Shown piece after piece: positions 1-9,297 of a stretch of 34,342 nucleotides of DNA. The DNA comes from Okeania sp. SIO3B5 (GTDB taxonomy: Bacteria; Cyanobacteriota; Cyanobacteriia; Cyanobacteriales; Microcoleaceae). Positions within the stretch are counted from its first letter, which is position 1, and each line of letters opens with the position of its first letter. A program made the position numbers and the translations under genes. Below the pieces are notes generated by a model. The model had not been told where the DNA came from, ran no database searches, and saw only the letters and a list, made by a program, of their open reading frames with translations. The stretch is taken from NCBI RefSeq assembly GCF_010692555.1, contig NZ_JAAHHG010000060.1, forward strand, positions 1-34,342, in the 5' to 3' direction.

Positions 1-154
1 AAGAATTAACCGCACATTTCCTACTGTTAATCCAGTCTTTTCGCTCTCTCAAGGCATAATTCCACACTTTTCTACAGACTGCCAGCATATCTTCTATGAT
101 GGCAATCTGTTGCTGAGAAGGGATTAACTTAAATTCGTAGGTTAGTGTGATCAT
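1..154 (-). CDS. tnpB: TnpB/OrfB-family protein of an IS200/IS605-type element, 5' end only
   Basis: The reverse strand from the ATG at 154 reads MITLTYEFKLIPSQQQ, followed by a segment containing CRKVWNYALRERKDW. This matches the start of TnpB (OrfB) proteins of IS200/IS605 elements: a short beta strand, then the (R)xxWNxAL motif. About 51 codons are present and the rest lies left of the window, so the RuvC-like and zinc-ribbon parts cannot be judged. TnpB is an RNA-guided DNA endonuclease that promotes retention of its transposon. The hairpin at 218-247 upstream of the start probably belongs to the left end of the same element. The gene lies downstream of sigA on the same strand. Confidence 0.8.
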   Translation of the reverse strand, partial: MITLTYEFKLIPSQQQIAIIEDMLAVCRKVWNYALRERKDWINSRKCAVNS

Positions 155-217
155 GTCCCTATTGTATCATCATTCTATCTCAATGGAGTGCTTATTCTTT
201 ATTTGGTCGCGATTCAT

Positions 218-247
218 CTCCCGGTAAATCGGAGATTATACCGGGAG
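218..247. repeat. Perfect 9-bp hairpin, probable left-end structure of the IS200/IS605 element
   Basis: CTCCCGGTA at 218-226 pairs with TACCGGGAG at 239-247 across a 12-nt loop. It lies between the tnpB start (154) and the sigA stop (298). No T-tract follows on either strand, so a rho-independent terminator is unlikely. Subterminal hairpins upstream of tnpB are the recognition structures of IS200/IS605 ends, which is the preferred reading. Confidence 0.55.
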
Positions 248-297
248 TCCTCACTCGCTCCATTTTTGATAGATAACCAACTAACTTCCCAACTTCT

Positions 298-1464
298 CTA
301 ACGGATATATTCTTTGAGGATACTATTACGATTTGGATGTCGTAACTTCCTGAGAGCTTTTGCTTCAATTTGTCGAATCCGCTCGCGAGTCACATTAAAT
401 ATTTGACCAATTTCTTCTAAAGTTTTCATCCGACCATCATCCAAACCATATCGTAAGCGTAATACATCTCTTTCCCGTGGGCTTAAACTATTTAAAACAC
501 TTTCCAAATCTTCTCGTAGTAAATTTTTCGATACTTGGTCTTCCGGAGTTTCCCCATCTGACTCAATAAAATCTCCAAGTCGAGAATCTTCTTCTTTACC
601 GATCGGAGTTTCCAGAGATATTGGCAGTTGAGCTGACTTAGCAATAAAACGCAACTTTTCAATGGTCATTTCCATGTGAGTTGCTATTTCTTCTTCTGTA
701 GGTTTACGACCCATTTCTTGAGAAAGGAGTTTGGTCGTTTTCTTAATCCGGGATATCGTTTCATACAGATGAACTGGCAGACGAATAGTACGAGATTGGT
801 CTGCGATCGCTCTGGTAATAGCTTGACGAATCCACCAAGTTGCATAGGTACTAAATTTATACCCTTTTTCATGGTCAAATTTTTCTGCAGCTCGAATTAA
901 TCCCAAACTACCTTCTTGAATCAAATCTTGGAATGACAAACCTCGGTTCATGTACTTTTTAGCGATCGAGACCACTAGACGCAGGTTAGACTGTACCATT
1001 TTTTCTTTAGCTCTACGTCCAAGTATTAAGCGACGCTTAAACTTTAACAACTCCATGTCTACAGCATCTGCCCACTCACTAACTTGTGGTTCCCTGTCTA
1101 AATGGTACATTAGTTCTTCTCGAATTCGCTCCAATTCCAGTAAATCTGCAATTTTACGCGCCAGTTCAATTTCTTCATCAGCTCTTAATAGCCTAATTCG
1201 TCCTATTTCTTGTAGATAAAGGCGAATAGAATCTTCAGTGTAATGCTTTTTTTTGCCTGCAGCCGCAGTCTTAGTACGAGACTTAGCAACTTTACCAGAC
1301 TTCAGGTAGTTCTCATCAGACTGAGCATCTGTATATCCTTCTCTCTCTGTAATTAAGATTTCTAACTCATTATCTGGTTGTCTGGCTGGGGTTTGCGGAA
1401 ACAATTCGCTAGGCTCTAGCTCAGGCTGAATGGTGGTTTCGATTACGTTGTTAGTCTGGATCAT
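298..1464 (-). CDS. sigA: Principal RNA polymerase sigma factor SigA (RpoD, group 1 sigma-70)
   Basis: This 388-aa protein is the vegetative sigma factor, directing RNA polymerase to -10/-35 promoters. After a variable N-terminus of about 70 residues come region 1.2 ([19 protein letters not shown]), regions 2.1-2.4 ([19 protein letters not shown], then [20 protein letters not shown]), region 3, and region 4.2 ([20 protein letters not shown]). It ends in SILKEYIR, the C-terminus typical of cyanobacterial group 1 sigma factors. The length is normal for a cyanobacterial SigA and no part is missing. A HIP1 site lies inside the gene near 803-810. The upstream 2.1 kb contains no convincing gene, so the gene probably has its own promoter, but I could not place it. 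Group 2 sigma factors are close paralogues, but the full-length N-terminus and the C-terminus favour SigA. Confidence 0.95.
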   Translation of the reverse strand: MIQTNNVIETTIQPELEPSELFPQTPARQPDNELEILITEREGYTDAQSDENYLKSGKVAKSRTKTAAAGKKKHYTEDSIRLYLQEIGRIRLLRADEEIELARKIADLLELERIREELMYHLDREPQVSEWADAVDMELLKFKRRLILGRRAKEKMVQSNLRLVVSIAKKYMNRGLSFQDLIQEGSLGLIRAAEKFDHEKGYKFSTYATWWIRQAITRAIADQSRTIRLPVHLYETISRIKKTTKLLSQEMGRKPTEEEIATHMEMTIEKLRFIAKSAQLPISLETPIGKEEDSRLGDFIESDGETPEDQVSKNLLREDLESVLNSLSPRERDVLRLRYGLDDGRMKTLEEIGQIFNVTRERIRQIEAKALRKLRHPNRNSILKEYIR

Positions 1465-1927
1465 GTCGCGTTCCTCATGCTCCTTAAAATTGAAGAATAA
1501 ATTACTTTACAGAAGTTTTCTGTCTATCTGAAGACAGTATAGCTAGTGACCAAACCTGTATGGTTTATGTTTGTTCTGGAAAATTAGGCAGTTCCCTAGG
1601 TAAGCTTTGAATAAATATTGATTTATTCAGGGCTTACTTTATTGATCTTGAACTTTTTTTCCCTCGTATGTATTTAGAGTGTCAGATTCTGGCTGGTAGT
1701 CATGCCAACATCATTTTCATTACTTTCTGGTTACCATGTCTTAAATATTAGTTAGTTGGGTAGGAATCGACACATACTGAGAGTCCGAGCATAACTTAGC
1801 ATTTTGTTTGCTATGACCAATAAATTTTTACGCTTTAAGCTATTTAAAATATGCAAAATAACAAAAGCTTTCAGCCTATTAACAATTAAGGGAAATTGAC
1901 ACAGCCAATCTCAAATTCAAGAAGCGG

Positions 1928-1948
1928 TCAGCACTCAGCACTCAGCAA
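1928..1948. repeat. Heptanucleotide microsatellite (TCAGCAC)n
   Basis: Three units of TCAGCAC, period 7, in non-coding DNA upstream of sigA. It is one of many 7-bp-period tracts in the window, like the short tandemly repeated repetitive (STRR) sequences known from filamentous cyanobacteria. Confidence 0.7.
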
Positions 1949-2308
1949 TCATTTTTTTTACGTTAATCAGGAGATTTTAACCCCTCCTCAACTATCTAGC
2001 TTTTATAGATAGAAGCTAGGGATTTTAACCCAGAGCTGCTAAAAGTTGATAGCTAGTTAATTCATCAGTTACCCATTATTAAAAATGACAACTATTTAGA
2101 CATGAAGGGTGTACTTCATAGTTGTCCCCCTTTCCATCCCCACTTTTAGAGGTAAGAATTTAGATGAGGGTTTTCATTTCTAATCTAACAGATGAAAAAT
2201 AATATGCTAACCATAAACTTTTTACTCTATCCCCGAAAGGGACTAACTATAGCTATTATAGTTCATAAAAATATAGTCAAATATGACATATCCTTATTTT
2301 GCAGGTGT

Positions 2309-2419
2309 TATCCTGACGCTCGTGTTAGCGCAGCTCCTCCGGAGGAGGTACTACAACACCACGCCAGTTGCGTGACTTTCGGGGGACCCGCCCAACGCAC
2401 TGGCTTCTCTATCCCATAG
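2309..2419. repeat. Block of nested GC-rich short palindromic repeats
   Basis: This GC-rich island sits in very AT-rich DNA. It contains the palindrome CTCCTCCGGAGGAG near 2333 preceded by GTGTTAGCGCAG, then a second imperfect dyad centred on CGGGGGACCCGCCC whose arms are CCAGTTGCGT and ACGCACTGG. Related words occur inside tnpB at 8586-8609 and in the IS right end near 8340. It therefore looks like a stack of two or more interspersed repeats rather than a gene. An open frame across it has no protein-like composition. Confidence 0.6.
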
Positions 2420-3636
2420 CCAAAGGCAAAAGGGAGCTACTTTTTCTTTTCCTCTTTTTTGATTATCTCCCTGATTCAATTTCTACTTGGTCATAATACA
2501 GAGGCATTGTTAGATTATGTCAATAGTCGCCCAAATTTCTGGAGACAAAAGACTATATTTAACTATATATGACTATATTTGTGTTGAACGTTTATGATAC
2601 CTCCTTTTTTTTCTTCACATTTACTCTTGCTATCATATCTCCTGTTCATCTTAGGGTTTTTGCTAAGATTTCTAGGTGAATATTTTTATTAGTTTAATGC
2701 TAGCAATAATTTATACATTAATTACCTCCATTATTTATCATGTTGAATTTAGAGAAATATTGCTAGTTTTTTCATACATAGAACTTAATTTTAACTATAG
2801 ATAAAAATTTTGCCAAGCTGTGGATCGCTCATATTTTCAAGACTTAACCATTCAGTATTATTACTGATTCCTATATTATTATAATTAATTTTACTCTATC
2901 TGCCATAGTTGAAATCTAATTAGGGAAAAACTTAGTACTCCCCACTTTAACAATTTAATTCTAGCAAAAGTCACTCTTAATATTATCCTCATACTTATGA
3001 TTTTTTGTAGTTACGGTCATTACATATCAAGCTTTGTTATTTATTCTTCTGTAATCTAACACAGATTAATTAATTATTTTAACTTTCATCTTAATTCTCA
3101 CTCTGTGGTGTCAATCTTTAGATAATACCAAATAATTTCTATATTTGTAATTTGTTAATTGTTTGATTGTAACTTTGGAGCTAACCTGTGAATAAAAAAA
3201 CTCTCAAGGTAGACTTCATAATCTGAAAAATCTCTAATTTATAGATTTTGCTACTGTAAATAATACTTACCCTTTAAATCAATGACTATATCAGCTCTTC
3301 CCATACCTGGTATTATAACAGACACTCCTCATATTTAAGTTATCTCAAACTTTAGCAATTAGGATTAAATATTACGTTAAGAGAAATTAAATTTTTGATG
3401 TTAAACAGTTACCACAGTTACCACTGAGATTTATGAGTCAACTTTTGTAAAAACAATCTTCAGAGTTTGAAAATAGAAAATGTGAAATCAATTCAGTGCA
3501 AGGGCTGAATATGAAGATAGTTAATATTAGCTGCTAAACATAAATAAAATAACAAACTACAATTTTTACCAGAAATTGATATTTATTAAGATTTGTTAAT
3601 TTAAGTGTGTCATTCTCATACTTTGCATATTTATTA

Positions 3637-4413
3637 TCAATAAGAACCTTTTCTCAAAAATTTGATGTAGTTTTCAACAAAAGGGCGAGTAATCTTTCTG
3701 TTAGTAATTCTTTGCCCACTATGATAGTGAATCTGAGCATGAACATGATAACCAGAAGTTCTTCCTGTAAGTCCTTGAATACCAATTGCTTGTCCTTTAT
3801 TAATTCTTGTTCCTGTTCTTGGTGGAGAACCTTGAACTAAATGGCCCATCAACCAATAATAATTAGTTCCATCACACATAAGTTCAACTATCTGACCTGC
3901 ACCTTGGGCAGTTGTAAAACTTCCATTTTTGCCTTGAAATCTAGTTCTACGGATAGTTCCTTGACAGGGTGCTGGAATGGGAATTTTTAATTTACCATTT
4001 TGCTCTAGAGTAAAATCGTAAGCTCCAGGAGGAGTATCGTCAATAAAATAGGGTGTATGAACTACATAAGGGAGAAATTGATCGGATTTGCCATAATATG
4101 GGGGAAATAATGGACTAATTTTCGGGAAGTGCTGTTGTACCCATTCTTGAACAATGTCAATTTTTTTTATAGTTTGCTCGAAAATTTTGACTCCTGTTTT
4201 TACGAAAGGAGCTAACACTGTTATATAGATCAAAGATATAAAGATCAAAAAAACTAAAAAATTTTTGATACTGCCAGTATGACGATTATCTTTTGCATGA
4301 GATGCAAGTTGTTTAATTATCAAAAAAAATGGTAATTGAACGTGTCTTCTTGAATTTTTAGATATTTTCTTATGTTTGAATTTGAGCAGAAATTTTTTTG
4401 AAAAAAATTGCAT
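3637..4413 (-). CDS. Membrane-anchored M23 (LytM-like) peptidase family protein
   Basis: The protein has 258 aa. A basic N-terminus of about 50 residues is followed by one hydrophobic helix (FLVFLIFISLIYITVLAPFV), so the C-terminal domain probably lies outside the cytoplasmic membrane. That domain has the M23 layout: GAYDFTL (metal-ligand Asp region), IPAPCQGTIRRTR (the V-x-A-p-x-x-G-x-V strand), YYWLMGHL, GTRINKGQAIGIQGLTG, and the HxH motif in GYHVHAQIHY. M23 enzymes are zinc endopeptidases that cut peptidoglycan cross-links. The usual HxGxD first-ligand motif is not obvious before GAYDF; the nearest His is in YVVHTPY. The enzyme could be divergent or inactive. It stands alone, with gene-free DNA on both sides. 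Confidence 0.8.
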   Translation of the reverse strand: MQFFSKKFLLKFKHKKISKNSRRHVQLPFFLIIKQLASHAKDNRHTGSIKNFLVFLIFISLIYITVLAPFVKTGVKIFEQTIKKIDIVQEWVQQHFPKISPLFPPYYGKSDQFLPYVVHTPYFIDDTPPGAYDFTLEQNGKLKIPIPAPCQGTIRRTRFQGKNGSFTTAQGAGQIVELMCDGTNYYWLMGHLVQGSPPRTGTRINKGQAIGIQGLTGRTSGYHVHAQIHYHSGQRITNRKITRPFVENYIKFLRKGSY

Positions 4414-4938
4414 AATTTAATTTTTATTATTACAATCAATTGGGAATCAAAATACAGTAAGGTTAGACAAAACTCAAGATTATTATCAAAAAAATTTATC
4501 TTGATGTATCAAAAATTTATAGATTCTTCTATTTATTCTTAAAGGCAACTAGAAGTAAACTATGTACTAATGAATAAATGAATAGTTTTGAAACATACTC
4601 TAACCGTAGAATTTCAAGAAGAAAATTAATTGATTTTGGTGTTTTTTTTAGTTTGATATAAAATTCTTCATTCTGTATCTGCTAAATTCCAGATATTGAG
4701 AGTAAAAAATATAAATTTTTAGACTTTTTTCTATATATATATTCGCAATCCTCCATCATTTGTAAAATATTCAAAACATACATAAATTAAGCTTGAAACT
4801 TTTCCTTCTATAATCTGTTGCTTTTGTTTTCTGGATAAAAAATTTTCTGTTATACAGTAATTTCATTTGAGTTGCTCCAAAAAACTGACAGCTTTTAGGC
4901 AAAAGGTAATCATGCTAGTGCAGGATGGCAGAAATAAC

Positions 4939-4970
4939 GAAGTCAGAAGTCAGAAGTCAGAAGTCAGAAG
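4939..4970. repeat. Heptanucleotide microsatellite (GAAGTCA)n
   Basis: About 4.5 units of GAAGTCA in non-coding DNA. Same period-7 class as the other STRR-like tracts in the window. Confidence 0.8.
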
Positions 4971-5591
4971 TTAAACCGCCCCTCCCAGGAGGGGAGCCAG
5001 GAGGGGAAGTAGGGGATTTGAGCAAGGCTCCAAAAATATTGCGCCTTAAAAGGCGGGGTTTTAGACTCATGTTATTTTGATAACTAACCAGTTATAAAAT
5101 CCTAAAACTCTTATCAATCAATACTTCTGACTGTCAGATGTGCATCTTACATTCTGGAGGGGCTGTGTGCAGAACTATTTCCGCACTTTAAAAGCGCCGT
5201 AGGAAACCTCGCCAATTAGCACTCAATGCCCGATTTTTAACTTCCGCGTAGCAGCACTAGAGGCAATAGGTGAGAAGGTTTGCCAAATTTTTGACTTGTT
5301 AGTAAATAACCAACTCTTGTTTGACATCTCGTTTGAAAACCCTATAGTAGTCTTCATTTAGTTATATAGGATACAGATGCTAAGGTGCAAAGGTAGCTAT
5401 ACTTGAAATGACTTAGTTGGTTATATAAAATTAAAGTCAGTCAACCTTATCACTTTTTTCCTCATCCTCTAAGTTAAATAATCATAATCGACACTTATTT
5501 CTAGTTTCTACTATTTGAAAATCAAAAACTGTAGTAATTCTACTATTAACTAATATCATGTCCGGTTGAATAGTTACACTTTGGAGGAATA

Positions 5592-5630
5592 AAGGCAGAA
5601 GACAGAAGGCAGAGGACAGAAGGGAAGAAA
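5592..5630. repeat. Degenerate heptanucleotide microsatellite (AAGGCAG-type)
   Basis: Units AAGGCAG, AAGACAG, AAGGCAG, AGGACAG and AAGGGAA follow each other with period 7. The frame on the minus strand across it is not a credible gene. Confidence 0.65.
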
Positions 5631-5927
5631 AGATTAGAAGGGATAAAGTTTTTTGCTCGCTAATTATCCAGACATAATATAATACCAATTTTATATGAAG
5701 TGGCACAGAATTAGGTGTTAGGCACTGCATATTATACCAATTTTATCTAAAAATGATACAGAATTATTAAATTGATTAACTTGTATATTTCGATCTATAA
5801 TCAATTCTAATTTCTGATTACAATATCATTCTATGCAACTTCAGTTCCTCTAATTTTTTTATTCTTGTTCTCTGTTCCCTGTTATCTACTAAAAAAATAT
5901 ACTTTTATTTGAAGTCCCTAATCTGAA

Positions 5928-6314
5928 TTAATTCGAGTTATCTTTAATTACCCACCTCCACAAAATATTAGTCGGTCCTTGAGCGCTAATCTGACATACT
6001 TGTTCTTCTAAACGCTTTTGTTCTTCAGGAGATAAACCCCAAAGAATATGTTTACTTTGCCAAACTAAAACAGCAGTTGTCATACCAATGCACAAACCTA
6101 AACCAAGTGTTGGTAACCTATGATAAATCAAAGCGTAACGTACCGCAATCCAAGTAAAATGCTCTGCCCACAAAGAAATTTCTCTGCGTAAACTCCAGAT
6201 ACTTAGAAAACCAATACTCATCCAGAGCAACCCAACTATCAACCATCTAACATAGATGATTAGTCTGTAAAGTCTTTCGACTCGGACTTTTAAAATTGGA
6301 TCATTTTTGTTCAT
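5928..6314 (-). CDS. Small two-helix membrane protein of unknown function downstream of secF
   Basis: The protein has 128 aa and I do not recognise a named family. Two hydrophobic segments are visible (residues about 17-42, LIIYVRWLIVGLLWMSIGFLSIW in part, and about 68-86, LPTLGLGLCIGMTTAVLVW). Between them is an aromatic segment (LWAEHFTWIAVRYALIYHRL), and a charged tail of about 40 residues includes SPEEQKRLEEQV. It is the last gene of the minus-strand pdhB-secD-secF series and is separated from secF by a MITE-like element (6459-6713). It could have been co-transcribed with secF before that insertion. A role with the Sec machinery would be speculation from position only. Confidence 0.7.
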   Translation of the reverse strand: MNKNDPILKVRVERLYRLIIYVRWLIVGLLWMSIGFLSIWSLRREISLWAEHFTWIAVRYALIYHRLPTLGLGLCIGMTTAVLVWQSKHILWGLSPEEQKRLEEQVCQISAQGPTNILWRWVIKDNSN

Positions 6315-6458
6315 TTTGAGGAAGAAATAAGGAAGAGGAAAGAGTTTTATGAGATACCAATTTAATCATTGAACTTTGGACAAAACTTTTTACAGGGAAG
6401 AGGGAAGAATAAAGTATTATAATTTTCAAATTATCATTTTCCTATAGTTATTTTTAAA

Positions 6459-6710
<252 letters not shown>

Positions 6711-6713
<3 letters not shown>

Positions 6714-7697
6714 AACAGTATTTTCTTGGTCTTCTGCTAATTGAAAATTTTCTACTACTGGATTAGGAATAGATTCACCAATACGCTCGCGCCACCAAGC
6801 TAAAAGTGTACTAGCAATAAAAATACTAGAGTAAGAACCTGCAATAAAACCAATAATTAAAGCTAAGGCAAAATACTTTAAAGTTTCACCACCAAATAGA
6901 AGAATGCCCACTAAAGGTAATAGAGTAGTCACAGTTGTATTAATCGATCTGGTCAAAGTTTGATTGACTGCACCATCAACAATATGATCTATTGATTCTC
7001 CTGGATAGCGCTTAATTACTTCCCTAACTCGGTCATAAATTACCACTGTATCGTTAACCGAAAATCCAATAATAGTTAGTAGAGCAACCAAGAATAAACT
7101 ATCTACCTCAACACCAACTACTAAACTAATAATTGAAAAAATGCCCACCGTCACTAATATGTCATGGAATAGAGCGACAAAAGCAAATACTGCATAGTCC
7201 AACTGGAATCTAAAAGTGAGATAGACAGTAATAGCAAAAAAAGCAACAAGGAGAGCTGATATGCCAGAAGTAAAAATTTGCCGTCCCAAAGTAGGGCCAA
7301 CAGTATCAATTTGTGTGGAACTTGGATCGAATTCACCAAACTCTGAACTTAAAGCAGCGATTAATTGAGTTCTATTATCAACATCTAGAGTTTTGGTGCG
7401 TATGTCAAGAGCTTGTCTTTCTTCTCCTACAACTTGAATCTTGCTATTACCTAAATCTTGATTGCTCATTATTTCTCTAACAGCAGCAACATTAATAGCT
7501 TCATTACAACTGTTAGGCATATTGCAATCTAGTTCAAGTTGCAGGCGAGTACCACCAACAAAATCTAAACTTGGACGTAAAGGAGCAGCAATATCTGGCC
7601 TAGTCCAAGAAATGACCATGGCAATTAAACCACTAATAATGATGGCTCCTGAAATTGTCCACCATAGCGATCGCTTTTCAATAACACTTATTTTCAT
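6711..7697 (-). CDS. secF: Protein translocase subunit SecF
   Basis: The 328-aa inner/thylakoid membrane protein works with SecD to use the proton gradient in late SecYEG-dependent export. It has an N-terminal helix (residues about 11-30), the periplasmic strand motif [12 protein letters not shown] (about 45-56), a periplasmic domain, then a five-helix RND-type membrane block beginning around residue 145. This block contains the conserved [16 protein letters not shown] near residue 210. The length is normal for cyanobacteria. It ends [17 protein letters not shown] and then TAG, and that stop is the first triplet of a MITE-like terminal repeat, so the last residues may differ from the ancestral protein. 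It is separated from secD by about 2.2 kb containing an IS element, whereas the two genes are normally adjacent. Confidence 0.95.
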
Positions 7698-7747
7698 TTT
7701 TTACTGATTTTATAGGGCTATGCTCTAGGGAATAGGGAACTTTCAAC

Positions 7748-7806
7748 AATTAATAATTAATAATTAATAATTAATAATTAATAATTAATAATTAATAATT
7801 AATAAT
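7748..7806. repeat. Heptanucleotide microsatellite (TTAATAA)n
   Basis: About eight perfect units of TTAATAA about 50 bp upstream of the secF start. It is the longest pure 7-bp repeat in the window and could vary in length between strains, in a position that might affect secF expression. Confidence 0.9.
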
Positions 7807-7874
7807 CACCTCTCCTTTAAAACGGATAGGATTGACTAATCATAAAAATTTTTCTTTATTATCCCCTTAAAAGG

Positions 7875-8098
7875 CTATCCCTTATAAGGAACTTCTGAAA
7901 ACCTTGTGGGAAGTAGGGGAGTAGGGAACAGGGGAGAAAGGATAAAGAATCATAGTAGATAAGAAAAACTACTTAAAGTTATCAAAAAAAATGTACTTTT
8001 AAATACACTTTTTCTCTGGCAAAAACCTGTTAAGGACTTATACATAACTTCTAACTTTTGTCAAGTTTTATGTTCAGAAAGATTTTTATAAAGCATAG
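7875..8098. mobile_element. MITE-like element, family C copy 1
   Basis: A 224-bp non-coding element that recurs in inverted orientation at 32257-32478. The copies share TATCCCTTATAAGGAACTTC, the next segment CTGAAAACCTTGTGG, a purine-rich tract, AAAATGTACTTTT, and TTTTGTCAAGTTTTATGTT. Ends CTATCCCTTATAA and TTTATAAAGCATAG form imperfect terminal inverted repeats. It lies between secF and the IS element. Confidence 0.75.
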
Positions 8099-8314
8099 TT
8101 AAAAGGGGAAGCTTTACACCACAATTTTTCGGTAAAAGAGTTTTAGGATTGAAAAATGTCCTAACTAATTCTTGTAGTGCCATATAAATAATTTTATAGA
8201 ATAGGCGCTCTAGAAAGAACTTAGGCAGAGTTAGAAGAATCGTAGTTTTGGAGAGTATCCGCTCAATACATAGTAGCGGACTACCAGTTTAGAACCATTT
8301 TAAGTAATTTGAGG
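8099..8314. other. Short gene-free spacer between MITE-like copy and IS element
   Basis: Nothing recognisable except AAAAGGGGAAGCTTTACACC near 8101. This phrase resembles the REP-like end sequence seen near 13345 and the IS ends, so it may be an IS-end relic. Confidence 0.35.
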
Positions 8315-8338
8315 CTTTTGACATCCTCCCCGGCCTGT

Positions 8339-8388
8339 TAGCGTTTGCGCAGCATTCCGATAGGAAAGCTCCTCTGAAAGAGGCAGGC
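8339..8388. repeat. Short interspersed repeat within the IS right end
   Basis: Between CCCCGGCCTG and AGGCACGGGGATT lies a segment starting TTAGCGTTTGCGCAGC and ending GCTCCTCTGAAAGAGGC. Without it the right end would form the expected hairpin arms CCCCGGCCT and AGGCACGGGG. It contains the AGCTCCTC-type word also seen at 2333 and 8600. It would lie in the predicted omega RNA. Confidence 0.5.
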
Positions 8389-8487
8389 ACGGGGATTCCT
8401 ACCGAGCCTAAGCTCCTCGGTGGGTTGACGTCTCACAGGCTGCTGCTACCAGATGCGGTAGTCTTACACTTGCCTCCACGTCCGTTT

Positions 8488-8538
8488 TTTGCTCCGCGTT
8501 CCCTTGCGCCTTTCAGCGGCGCGGGTTCGGTGCGCTTT
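8488..8538. repeat. 51-bp in-frame GC-rich insertion in tnpB
   Basis: On the minus strand AGCGCACCGAACCCGCG and following bases, ending GGGAACGCGGAGC, interrupt the expected ETK-NGRGGK junction of TnpB and add 17 codons. It is far more GC-rich than its surroundings and does not shift the frame. Confidence 0.55.
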
Positions 8539-8585
8539 TTTGTCTCCGAATGCCCTCGGGCGACTAATATATTTATCGCTGCGTT

Positions 8586-8609
8586 TGCCTCCTGCGGAGG
8601 AGCTTCGCT
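8586..8609. repeat. 24-bp in-frame palindromic insertion next to the TnpB RuvC III motif
   Basis: The minus strand reads AGCGAAGCTCCTCCGCAGGA and then GGCA, adding SEAPPQEA between DRDV and NAAINIL, which are contiguous in TnpB proteins. The CTCCTCCGCAGGAGG core is nearly palindromic and related to the block at 2333. Confidence 0.7.
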
Positions 8610-9186
8610 TACGTCTCTATCGTGTTTTGTGCCACAGTTTAGACACTCCCACTCTCGCACCTTAAGGTCTAATTTTCCACCTTTAAAGCCACAATTTGAG
8701 CAAACTTGAGAGGTCGGTTCCCAACGACTAATTACTCTAAAATCACGACCATATTTTTCAGCAATTCCATCTAAGAATGTCCGGAATTGTCTCCAACCTA
8801 AATCTGAAATTGCTCTGGATAATTTACGGTTTTTTACCATACCAGAAACATTCAAGTCCTCTAAAACAACTGTTTGGTTTTCACGAATTATTTTAGTAGA
8901 TAATTTATGTAGAAAATCAGTTCTTGTATCTTTCAGTTTGGCATAGAATTTAGCTACTCTAATCCTGGCTTTTTCATGCCTTTTTGACCCTTTAGTTTTA
9001 TGAGATAATGACTTACTTAACTTTCTTAATTTCTTAATTCGTTTCTTTAGTGGTTTTGGTGCATCAATCTTTGTACCGTCACTGAATGTAGCAAAGGTTT
9101 TAATACCTAAATCTATACCTACTGAATTATCAGTTTTAGGTAAGATTTCTGGTTGTATTTCTACTACAAAACTTAAGAAATATCTA

Positions 9187-9214
9187 GTAGGGGCGATTCG
9201 CGAATCGCCCCTAC
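9187..9214. repeat. 28-bp perfect palindrome inserted in tnpB
   Basis: GTAGGGGCGATTCG at 9187-9200 is followed by its exact reverse complement to 9214. It adds about ten codons (CRGDSRIAPT) between VTVIKD and RYFLSF without changing frame. Its GC content is well above its neighbours. Confidence 0.85.
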
Positions 9215-9297
9215 AATCTTTGATTACTGTTACTGATGATGGAGCAGTAGGTAACTCTCTTGACCATACAATTTTCAGCTTTCCAATTTTGGCGCTT

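Larger units (their letters stand above)
1465..3636. other. 2.1-kb gene-free region upstream of sigA
   Basis: No reading frame here resembles a protein. The DNA is very AT-rich, apart from the GC-rich palindromic block at 2309-2419. Other items are a 7-bp-period microsatellite near 1928-1948, a hairpin near 2000-2024 (CTAGCTT/AAGCTAG), and a repeated phrase GATTTTAACCC on either side of it. The region probably includes the sigA promoter and leader, but no promoter is confidently placed. Confidence 0.5.
4414..5927. other. 1.5-kb gene-free region with repeat fragments
   Basis: No convincing gene. It contains 7-bp-period microsatellites at 4939-4970 and 5592-5630. Near 5041 is a REP-like hairpin, GCGCCTTAAAAGGCGGGG, similar to the end structure of the IS element at 9797-9812. 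Two fragments of the ATACCAATTTTAT MITE end lie near 5681 and 5734. Open frames crossing it are interrupted by these repeats and have no family resemblance. Confidence 0.5.

Noticed and set aside
218-247. Rho-independent terminator of sigA
   Set aside because: The hairpin is strong but no T-tract follows on the minus strand. Its place upstream of tnpB fits an IS end better.
2192-2419. 75-aa plus-strand protein upstream of sigA
   Set aside because: Most of it is the GC-rich palindromic block; composition and start context are not gene-like.
5482-5730. 82-aa minus-strand protein
   Set aside because: Built on a period-7 microsatellite and a MITE-end fragment, with no ribosome site.
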